Of a stretch of 64,000 nt of DNA, positions 56,744-64,000 are shown piece by piece; within the stretch, counting starts at the first letter, position 1; every line of letters begins with the position of its first letter. This DNA is from Candidatus Brachybacterium merdavium (GTDB lineage Bacteria > Actinomycetota > Actinomycetes > Actinomycetales > Dermabacteraceae), in NCBI GenBank assembly GCA_019118275.1, contig DWZH01000053.1, forward strand, positions 62,001 to 126,000, given 5' to 3'. A model generated the notes under the pieces. It ran no database searches. It had not been told where the DNA came from and worked only from the letters and a program-made list of their open reading frames with translations. The position numbers and the translations under genes were made by a program.

Positions 56744-57670
56744 TTGACATCGCAGCCCTCGCGCGAGAGCGCAGCCACCGCCCCACACGCTACGCCGCCC
56801 GCGCCCATCCCCGCTCGGACCGTCTCCGTGCTGGGACTGGGCCCCATGGGGATGCCGATGGCCCGCAACCTGCTGGCCGCCGGGATGCCGACCACGGTCT
56901 GGAACCGCACCCGCTCCAAGGCCGAACCGCTCGCGGCCGACGGAGCGCACCTCGCGGACTCGGTCGCCGAGGCCGCGGCCGACGTGGTGCTCTCGGTGCT
57001 GCCCGACGTCCCGCAGCTGCGCTCCCTGCTCGATGAGGAGGCGCTGGCCGCCCTCGGGGCCGCGGGGACCCTGCTGGTGGTCACCTCCACCACCAGCCCC
57101 GAACAGGTGCAGGCCCTGGGTGAGGAGCTCGCCCCGCACGGGATCGGAGTGCTGGATGCACCCATGTCCGGGGGCGTGGCCGGGGCGGCGGCCGGGACGC
57201 TCAGCCTGATGGTGGGCGGCGCCGAGGAGGACCTGTTCCGTGCCCGACCGGTGCTCGAGGTCATCGGCGCCACCCTCACCCATCTCGGCCCGCTCGGTGC
57301 GGGAGCGCTGACCAAGCTGTGCAACCAGGTGGTGGTCGCCGGGACGCTGGCTTCCCTCGGCGAAGCCTTCGGCCTGGCCCGCGCGGGCGGCATCGACCCC
57401 CAGCAGCTGACCCGGGTCCTGTCCGGGGGCCTGGCGGCCAGTGAGGTGCTCACCCAGAAGCAGGACAAGCTCCTCAGCCGTGACTACGCCCTGGGCGGCA
57501 GCGCCGACAACCAGGTCAAGGATCTGCTGTACGCGACCGCGGCGATGGAGCAGGTCGAGATGCCGGGCCGGCTGACGCCGGTGCTGTTGCAGGCGTACCA
57601 GGACCTGGTCGAGCGCGGCAGGGGCCGGCAGGACCACGCAGCTGTCCAGGAGCTGTTCCTGCGCGAGTAG
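56744..57670 (+). CDS. 3-hydroxyisobutyrate/tartronate-semialdehyde-type NAD(P)-dependent dehydrogenase
   Basis: VSVLGLGPMGMPMARNLLAAGMPTTVWNRT; GVLDAPMSGGVAGAAAGTLSLMVGG; GAGALTKLCNQVVVAG. Confidence 0.93.
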   Translation: MTSQPSRESAATAPHATPPAPIPARTVSVLGLGPMGMPMARNLLAAGMPTTVWNRTRSKAEPLAADGAHLADSVAEAAADVVLSVLPDVPQLRSLLDEEALAALGAAGTLLVVTSTTSPEQVQALGEELAPHGIGVLDAPMSGGVAGAAAGTLSLMVGGAEEDLFRARPVLEVIGATLTHLGPLGAGALTKLCNQVVVAGTLASLGEAFGLARAGGIDPQQLTRVLSGGLAASEVLTQKQDKLLSRDYALGGSADNQVKDLLYATAAMEQVEMPGRLTPVLLQAYQDLVERGRGRQDHAAVQELFLRE

Positions 57671-57713
57671 CAGCCCGGCCCACTGCTAGCGTGTTCCACA
57701 TCATCCGACCAGC

Positions 57714-57730
57714 GTTCCACCATGTGGAAC
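57714..57730 (+). promoter_or_regulatory. Palindromic operator candidate (IclR-like geometry)
   Basis: GTTCCAC-CAT-GTGGAAC perfect 7-bp arms; additional half-site GTTCCACA at 57693..57700. Confidence 0.65.
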
Positions 57731-57800
57731 CTTGGCGTATCCGCCCGGGTGCGGTGCGTGCCGGGGATCCGGATCGCCCCATGACGTCGCAGGAGGAATC

Positions 57801-59291
57801 GTGGAGTCCCTGTCCCGTGCCAGCGTGCCCGCCGGTGCCCTGATCGGGGCATCCGCCCCGCTGGACCCCGCCCGCGCCGGCATCATCCACCTGGGCCTGG
57901 GAGCCTTCCACCGCGCCCACGCCGCGGTGCACACCGCCCGTGCCCTGGCCGCTGAGCCCGGCGACTGGGGCATCATCGGCTTCGCGGGCCGCTCCCGGGC
58001 GGTGGTGGACCCGATGTCCCGCCAGGACGGGCTGTACAGCGTGCTCGAGCTGTCGCAGACCGGCCGCCGGGCCGGCGTCGTCGACGTCCACCGCGGCTTC
58101 GCGACGATGGCCGACCAACCGGACCGCGTGATCGCCGAGATCGCCGACCCGGCCCGTCGGATCCTGACCCTGACCGTCTCCGAGGGCGGCTACTCCCGTT
58201 CGGCCCGCACCGGGGACCTGGATGTGGGGCGGCCGATGATCCGCGAGGACCTGGCCGCCCCCGACCGGCCGCGCAGCGTGATCGGCATGCTCGCCCGGGG
58301 CCTGACCGAACGCTCCACCAGCGGTGAGCCCTTCACGGTGCTGCCCTGCGACAACCTGCCCGCGGCCGGGGCGACCGCCCGGCGCATGGTCACCGAGTTC
58401 CTCGAACGCTCCGCGGCGTCCGACGACGTGCTCGCCTATGTGCGCGAGCAGGTGGCATTCCCCAATGCGATGGTCGACCGGATCGTGCCGGCCACGACCC
58501 CGCAGACCTCGCAGGAGGTGGCCGAGCTGCTGGGCGTGCACGACGAGGCCCCGGTGCGCGCCGAGGAGTTCACGATGTGGGTCATCGAGGACGATTTCCC
58601 GGGCGGCCGCCCGGCCTGGGATCAGGCCGGGGTCACCTTCAGCGACGAGGTCGCCGGCTACGAGGAGGTCAAGCTGCGCATCCTCAACGGCACCCACTCG
58701 CTGCTGGCCTACCTCGGGGCGCTCGATGGGCGCACCATCATCCCGGCCGCCTGGGACCAGGAGCTGATCCGCGCCGCAGGCACGGCGATGATCCGTCGCG
58801 ATTGCCTGCCCACCATCGAGGTTCCGGCCGGCCTGGACGTCGAGGAGTACATCGACTCGCTGTCTCGCCGCTGGCAGAACCACACTCTGGGGCACCGCAC
58901 CTCCCAGGTGGGCAGCGATGGTTCGATGCGGCTCCCGCAGCGCATCCCCACCCCCGCGCTGCACTGGTTGCGCCGCGGACGGATGCCGCATCTGCTGGCG
59001 CTGACGGTCGCCTCCTGGTTCGCGGCCGTCGTGCCTCCCACGGGCTACGATCCCGGCCCGGTCGCCGCCGCGATGACCGATCCCGACCAGGCGATGCTGC
59101 GCGGCATCGCCGAGGGAGCGCGCAGCCCGGCCGAGCACGCCCGGCGACTGCTGGCCAGCGGATGCCTCTCGGAGGAGATCGCCGAGCAGGACGCGTTCAT
59201 CGACCGGGTCGGCGAGCTGCTGGGCATCATCGTCGCCTCCGGCCCGCTGGCCGCCGCCCAGGAGGCGATCGAAGCCTCCGAGACCCCCTGA
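57801..59291 (+). CDS. Mannitol dehydrogenase family protein (fructuronate/mannonate oxidoreductase-like)
   Basis: GIIHLGLGAFHRAHAAVHTARAL; YEEVKLRILNGTHSLLAYLGAL; GTG start with AGGAGG RBS. Confidence 0.93.
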   Translation: MESLSRASVPAGALIGASAPLDPARAGIIHLGLGAFHRAHAAVHTARALAAEPGDWGIIGFAGRSRAVVDPMSRQDGLYSVLELSQTGRRAGVVDVHRGFATMADQPDRVIAEIADPARRILTLTVSEGGYSRSARTGDLDVGRPMIREDLAAPDRPRSVIGMLARGLTERSTSGEPFTVLPCDNLPAAGATARRMVTEFLERSAASDDVLAYVREQVAFPNAMVDRIVPATTPQTSQEVAELLGVHDEAPVRAEEFTMWVIEDDFPGGRPAWDQAGVTFSDEVAGYEEVKLRILNGTHSLLAYLGALDGRTIIPAAWDQELIRAAGTAMIRRDCLPTIEVPAGLDVEEYIDSLSRRWQNHTLGHRTSQVGSDGSMRLPQRIPTPALHWLRRGRMPHLLALTVASWFAAVVPPTGYDPGPVAAAMTDPDQAMLRGIAEGARSPAEHARRLLASGCLSEEIAEQDAFIDRVGELLGIIVASGPLAAAQEAIEASETP

Positions 59292-59437
59292 GCGTCCCGA
59301 TGGCCCCTTGAGCGCACCGCTCGCGGGCCCCGTCCCGGCCGTGGCGGCTCCCCCGTCACGTCGTGGCACCGCGATCCGCCCACCGAACCCCGACCCCTGC
59401 AACGGGCACGGCCCACCACTTCCGAAGGAGCACTGAC

Positions 59438-60442
59438 ATGAAGGCACTGGCCATCCACGCCGCCGAGGACATCCGTCTGGAGGACCGGCCCGAGGTCGAG
59501 CCCGGTCCCGAGCAGGTCCGTCTGCGCGTGAAGTACGTCGGGATCTGCGGCTCCGACCTGCACTACTACTTCCACGGCGCCAACGGCGAGTACGTGGTGC
59601 GGCAGCCACTGGTGCCCGGCCACGAGCTGTCGGCCGTGGTGGACCTGGATCCCAGCGGCGAGTTCGCCCCGGGCACCCCGGTGACCGTCCACCCCGCCAC
59701 CTACGGGCAGCCGGTCGACGGCCTGGCCGATCGGCCCCATGTGTGGCCGGGCGGCTCCTACCTCGGCAGCGCCTCGACCTGGCCGCATACCCAGGGCGCG
59801 GCGACCGAGCACCTGCTGGTGCAGCGGTCCTCGCTGCGCCGCCTGCCCGACGGTCTCCCCCTGCAGCGGGCTGCGCTGGCCGAGCCGCTGGGGGTGGCGC
59901 TGCGCGCGCTGACCGTGGCCGGGGACGTGAGGGGCAAGCGCGCTCTCGTGCTCGGTTCGGGCCCCATCGGACTGCTGGTGGTCGCGGCCCTGGCCCATCG
60001 CGGCGCCGCCTCGATCACCGCCGGTGACCTGCGCGATGAGCCCCTGCAGCGGGCCACCGCCCTGGGTGCCAGCCAGACCCTGCGCGTGGACCAGGACGCC
60101 CCGGAGACGGCCGGTTACGATCTGGTGTTCGAGTGCTCGAGCGCGCCGGCCTCTCTGACCTCGGCGCTGCACGCGGTCGCCCATGGCGGCACTGTGGTGC
60201 AGGTGGGGATCCTGCCCAACACCGAGATCCCGGTGAACCTGGCCCCGATGCTGTCCAAGGAGGCCCGGTTGCTGGGCTCCTGGCGCTTCGTCGACGAGAT
60301 CGACGACGCCGTGGACATGCTCGCCGCCGATGCTCGCTTCGACGAGGTGGTCACCCACGTGCTGCCGATGACCGCAGCGCTGGAGGCCTTCGCGACGGCG
60401 AAGGACTCCTCCCGGTCCGCCAAGGTGCTGCTGCAGATCTGA
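59438..60442 (+). CDS. L-idonate 5-dehydrogenase-like zinc alcohol dehydrogenase
   Basis: MKALAIHAAEDIRLEDRPEVEPGPEQVRLRVKYVGICGSDLHYYFHGANGEYVVRQPLVPGHELSAVV. Confidence 0.9.
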   Translation: MKALAIHAAEDIRLEDRPEVEPGPEQVRLRVKYVGICGSDLHYYFHGANGEYVVRQPLVPGHELSAVVDLDPSGEFAPGTPVTVHPATYGQPVDGLADRPHVWPGGSYLGSASTWPHTQGAATEHLLVQRSSLRRLPDGLPLQRAALAEPLGVALRALTVAGDVRGKRALVLGSGPIGLLVVAALAHRGAASITAGDLRDEPLQRATALGASQTLRVDQDAPETAGYDLVFECSSAPASLTSALHAVAHGGTVVQVGILPNTEIPVNLAPMLSKEARLLGSWRFVDEIDDAVDMLAADARFDEVVTHVLPMTAALEAFATAKDSSRSAKVLLQI

Positions 60443-60447
60443 AAGCA

Positions 60448-60487
60448 CCGACGGCCGGGCTGCGGTGGGTGCAGCCCCGGCCGTCGG
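60448..60487. terminator. Stem-loop terminator between convergent genes
   Basis: CCGACGGCCGGGCTGC-GGTGGGT-GCAGCCCCGGCCGTCGG, one bulged base. Confidence 0.7.
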
Positions 60488-60517
60488 CGCTCAGGTCACC
60501 GCGGATCGTGCGGTGAC

Positions 60518-60577
60518 GCTTCAGACAGTGGCGACGCAGACAGGGGCGGTTCAGACGGTGGCGGTTCAGACGGTGGT
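60518..60577. repeat. 15-bp tandem repeat, ~4 units, containing the DUF2871 gene stop codon
   Basis: cagacagtggcgacg cagacaggggcggtt cagacggtggcggtt cagacggtggtcgcg. Confidence 0.75.
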
Positions 60578-61024
60578 CGCGGGGGCCTGGGCCTCGGCGC
60601 GACGCGCCTGCTTCTCGCCCACGGCGCCGCGCAACGCCACGAACAGGGCGATCAGGCCTGCGGTGAGCAGCATGTGACCCAGGCCGGCGATCCCGGGGAT
60701 CGCGGCGGTGGTGGAGGCCGGATCCTGACCGTCCAGGGTGAGGATGCCGCGCACGATCATCAGGGCCACGGTCACCACCAGGCCGATGTTGTAGGTCCAG
60801 TAGAAGACGTCGAAGGAGCGCCGGCCGCTGAGCGAGAAGATCGCATCCAGGGCCAGCACCAGCAGGAACATGATCATGCCGAGCACCAGCAGGTGGGTGT
60901 GCAGGGTGTTCAGCTGCGTGTGGGTGCCCAGGCTGTCGGTGGCCTTGACGTATTCGCGGTAGAACAGCCCTGAAGCAAGGCCGAGAACCATATAGACGAG
61001 GGCGGTGTCGAGAAGTCGTTTCAT
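60566..61024 (-). CDS. DUF2871-like membrane protein
   Basis: MKRLLDTALVYMVLGLASGLFYREYVKATDSLGTHTQLNTLHTHLLVLGMIMFLLVLALD; several TM segments. Confidence 0.85.
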   Translation of the reverse strand: MKRLLDTALVYMVLGLASGLFYREYVKATDSLGTHTQLNTLHTHLLVLGMIMFLLVLALDAIFSLSGRRSFDVFYWTYNIGLVVTVALMIVRGILTLDGQDPASTTAAIPGIAGLGHMLLTAGLIALFVALRGAVGEKQARRAEAQAPATTV

Positions 61025-61198
61025 GCTTCTGACCATAGGAAACACCGGCTTCTTCGACCATCGACCAAAAGGTGGAGAAGCAACCGGACCCTCCGGCCGA
61101 GCCGGTGGTCCGTTGCCTCCGGACCGGGCCCGACGGGGTCCTGTCGAGAGCCGACGGGGCCGGCCGAGCCGGTGATGTCGTCGGCTCGGCCGGGCGCC

Positions 61199-62458
61199 TC
61201 AGTGCTGCCGGGCCGGTCGGCGGACCGCGTACAGGTGCCAGCCCCACATCCCCCCGCCGAGCACCGCGAAGGCCAGGGAGGTGGCCGCGAGCGTCACCAG
61301 GTTCGCGGTCACCAGCGGCGCGATCACCCCGGCCAGCAGCGCGTTGAGCACCAGCCCGAAGAAGGTGCCCATGGAGGCGGCCGCCCCGCGCTCATGCGGG
61401 AACAGGTCCAGCACCTCCAGCTGGATGGGCGCGAACAGCAGGGCCACCGCGAAGGCGATCAGCATCGGCCCGACCACCGCCATCAGCAGTGACCAGCGCA
61501 GGCCCCCGGTGAACTCGGGCGCGAGGGAGACCAGCAGCAGGTTCAGTCCGGCCGCGGTCACCGCGCCCAGGAAGCCCACGGTGATCAACCGCGCCCGCTC
61601 CATGATGTCGGCCGCACGCCCCACCAGCCAGGCGCCGGACATCATGCCGACGATCAGCGGTCCGAACAGGACCCAGAAGTCCTGCTCCCCCAGCCCCAGC
61701 AGCCGCACCACCACGATCGAGGCGCCGGCGATGAACACGAACTGGGAGGCGAAACCGAAGGCGGAGGCGGCGGCCACGCGCAGCATCACCGGTGAGGTGC
61801 CCACATGCAGCAGCGACCCCAGCAGCGAGCCGATCTGAAGCGGGGTGCGCGCCTCCCGCGGCAGCGTCTCGGGCAGCCGCGTGGTCGCCACCAGCACCGC
61901 CAAGCCGTAGGTGCCGACACCGGCGAACACCCAGCGCCAGTCCCCCAGCAGCAGGAGCCAGCCACCCAGGATCGGGGCGATCGCGGGGGCGACCGAGAAG
62001 ATCATCATGACCTGCGCCATCAGGCGCTGCGCCTCCGAGCCGGCGAACATGTCCCGGATGACCACGCGGGAGACGATGGTGGCCGCTCCGGCGCTCATCC
62101 CCTGTAGCACTCGCAACAGCACCAGGCTGCCCAGGTTCGGTGCGAAGATCGAGCCGAACATCCCGATCAGGTAGATGGTCAGACCGCCGATCATCACCTT
62201 CTTGCGGCCCAGCGCGTCCGACAGCGGCCCGTGGAAGACCGACATCACCGCGAAGGCCGCGAGATAGGCGGAGATCAGCTGCTGCAGAGCGACCTCGTCG
62301 CTGCCGAACTCCTGACCGATGCGGGTGAAGGCCGGGAAGACGGTGTCGATCGTGAACGGGCCGATCATCGCCAGCGAGGCGAGGGTCAGGGTGAGGCGGG
62401 CTCCGGCGCGGGCCTGCCGCGGCTGCGGTACATGCGAGGAGGGGAAGGCGGTGGACAC
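61199..62458 (-). CDS. Bcr/CflA-type MFS drug-resistance transporter
   Basis: Multi-TM; MIGPFTIDTVFPAFTRIGQEFG; HGPLSDALGRKKVMIGGLTIYLIG. Confidence 0.93.
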   Translation of the reverse strand: MSTAFPSSHVPQPRQARAGARLTLTLASLAMIGPFTIDTVFPAFTRIGQEFGSDEVALQQLISAYLAAFAVMSVFHGPLSDALGRKKVMIGGLTIYLIGMFGSIFAPNLGSLVLLRVLQGMSAGAATIVSRVVIRDMFAGSEAQRLMAQVMMIFSVAPAIAPILGGWLLLLGDWRWVFAGVGTYGLAVLVATTRLPETLPREARTPLQIGSLLGSLLHVGTSPVMLRVAAASAFGFASQFVFIAGASIVVVRLLGLGEQDFWVLFGPLIVGMMSGAWLVGRAADIMERARLITVGFLGAVTAAGLNLLLVSLAPEFTGGLRWSLLMAVVGPMLIAFAVALLFAPIQLEVLDLFPHERGAAASMGTFFGLVLNALLAGVIAPLVTANLVTLAATSLAFAVLGGGMWGWHLYAVRRPARQH

Positions 62459-62560
62459 CGTCGCAAGCCTAAGCTGGTGAACCCTCCCGCCGCTCCCTCG
62501 TCCGCACTGCGGGAAGCGATTTCACGGCGGTGTGCCGGACGCGCCGCATAGTCTGTCGCC

Positions 62561-63496
62561 ATGAAGCACTCCACCCTGCCGCACACCGACATCACCGCCC
62601 CCAACGTGGTGCTGGGGCTGATGCGCATCGCCCAGAAGTCCGACGCGGAGATCCGCGCCCTGGTCGGCGCCGCCCGGGATGCCGGGATGGACTTCCTCGA
62701 CCACGCCGACATCTACGGTGAGCATCTCCACCAGTGCGAGGAACGCTTCGCCCAGGCCATGGCCCTCACCCCCTCGCAGCGCGACCAGGTGACCATCCAG
62801 ACCAAGGCGGGGATCGTCAAGGACGGGCCCTATTTCGACTACTCCTACGAGCACCTGACCTCGTCGGTCGAAGGATCCCTGCGGGCCCTGAACACGGACC
62901 GGATCGACATCCTGCTGCTGCACCGCCCTGACGCACTGGTCGAGCCCGAGGAGGTCGCCCGCGCCTTCGACGAGCTGCACACCTCGGGCAAGGTCCGCCA
63001 CTTCGGCGTCTCCAACCACACCCCGCGCCAGATCGACCTGCTGGCCAAGCACCTGAACCAGCCGATCGTGGCCAATCAGGTGCAGCTGTCGATCACCCAC
63101 TCCACATCCGTCACCCAGGGGGTGGCCTCCAATATGCAGACCGCCGACCAGTCGATCGTGCGCGACGGCGGCGGGATCGTGGACTACTGCCGCCTGCACG
63201 ACATCACCGTGCAGGCCTGGTCACCGTTCCAGTCCGGCCACTTCGGCGGAGTGTTCCTCGGCCATCCGGAGCACCCCGAGCTGAACGCCGTGATCGATCG
63301 CCTCGCACAGAAGTACGACGTCACCCCGGAAGCGATCGCCACCGCCTGGATCACCCGTCACCCGGCCCAGATGCAGGTCGTGCTGGGCACCACCACCCCG
63401 CAGCGCGTGATCGACTCCGCGGCCGGCTCCGAGCTCCCGCTGACCCGCCCCGAGTGGTACGAGCTGCTGCGCGCCGGCGGATGGATCGTGCCCTGA
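62561..63496 (+). CDS. Aldo/keto reductase
   Basis: NVVLGLMRIAQKSDAEIRALVGAARDAGMDFLDHADIYG; IDILLLHRPDALVEPEEVARAFDEL; VRHFGVSNHTPRQIDLL. Confidence 0.95.
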   Translation: MKHSTLPHTDITAPNVVLGLMRIAQKSDAEIRALVGAARDAGMDFLDHADIYGEHLHQCEERFAQAMALTPSQRDQVTIQTKAGIVKDGPYFDYSYEHLTSSVEGSLRALNTDRIDILLLHRPDALVEPEEVARAFDELHTSGKVRHFGVSNHTPRQIDLLAKHLNQPIVANQVQLSITHSTSVTQGVASNMQTADQSIVRDGGGIVDYCRLHDITVQAWSPFQSGHFGGVFLGHPEHPELNAVIDRLAQKYDVTPEAIATAWITRHPAQMQVVLGTTTPQRVIDSAAGSELPLTRPEWYELLRAGGWIVP

Positions 63497-63619
63497 GCAG
63501 CTCCGCGGGCCGCGGCAATGCGCGGCATCGGTTTCGCCCCTCCGGTGGGGGCGGGAGACCATGACGCCCTGGAATGACCATCACGTGAGCCGCACTGCAG
63601 CGGCGAGGGGAAGCAGATC

Positions 63620-64000
63620 ATGACGAGCAGGCGAGTCGGCCTCATCGGCTACGGCGATGTGTCCGTGGTCCACCTCGAGGCGATCCGGGACGCACCCGGC
63701 CTGGAGCTGGTGGGCGTGGCCGACACCGACCCCGCCGCACGTGCCCGCGCCGCCCAGGAGACCGGCGTGACCGCCGTCGCGACCACCGCGGAGCTGCTCG
63801 AGCGGGCCCGTCCCGACGCGGTGCATGTGACCACTCCGCACGATCAGCACATCCGCCCGTCGCTGACCGCTCTCGAGGCCGGGGTACACGTGCTGCAGGA
63901 GAAGCCGCTGGCCCACACCCTGACCGAGGGGCAGCGCCTGGTCGACGCCCTGGCCGCGGCGACGAGCTCCGCGGCGGCCGGCACCTCCCCGGCCGCTTCG
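63620..64000 (+). CDS. Gfo/Idh/MocA family oxidoreductase, truncated by window edge
   Basis: MTSRRVGLIGYGDVSVVHLEAIRDAPGLELVGVADTDPAARARAAQETG...VHVTTPHDQHIRPSLTALEAGVHVLQEKPLAHTLTEG (EKP motif). Confidence 0.92.
   Translation, partial: MTSRRVGLIGYGDVSVVHLEAIRDAPGLELVGVADTDPAARARAAQETGVTAVATTAELLERARPDAVHVTTPHDQHIRPSLTALEAGVHVLQEKPLAHTLTEGQRLVDALAAATSSAAAGTSPAAS

Noticed and set aside
55781-57637. 618-aa minus-strand ORF
   Set aside because: Real SDR starts at 56569; the upstream part is antisense to the HIBADH-like gene.
1-64000. tRNA/rRNA genes, prophage, toxin-antitoxin, restriction or other known defence system, biosynthetic gene cluster
   Set aside because: Looked for hallmark sequences and domain sets on both strands by eye; none found. 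Small RNAs and riboswitches cannot be excluded without covariance-model searches.

Overview
High-GC actinobacterial chromosomal window, probably Micrococcales and Brachybacterium/Dermabacteraceae-like (inference from GC, gene content and protein style; not tested). About 57 CDSs are supported. Main blocks: (i) an amino-acid ABC transporter, pyridoxal kinase-like and GtrA genes, and two PLP aminotransferases; (ii) three related membrane-anchored, DUF4352-like proteins with acidic repeat linkers; (iii) two beta-oxidation loci (FadB-like; thiolase + acyl-CoA dehydrogenase) that share an upstream motif; (iv) a standalone SIP-domain gene behind a DtxR/IdeR-like iron box; (v) rhomboid and cyclophilin genes next to a cluster of DnaA boxes and an 18-bp direct-repeat array; (vi) a DtxR-family regulator convergent with a Mn/Zn-type ABC operon; (vii) a 1061-aa YhgE/Pip protein and a two-component system; (viii) a sugar-acid catabolic block (KDPGal aldolase/kinase, SDR, HIBADH-like, mannitol dehydrogenase family, idonate dehydrogenase-like) with a strong palindromic operator candidate. 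No tRNA, rRNA, CRISPR array, intact transposase or prophage was recognised. Most of the window looks like ordinary chromosome. The best leads are the DnaA-box/iteron-like locus, the shared beta-oxidation operator, the iron box, the internally deleted MarR remnant and the hairpin/tandem-repeat element at 11.4 kb. Functional names come from recognised motifs and family resemblance; no database search was possible.
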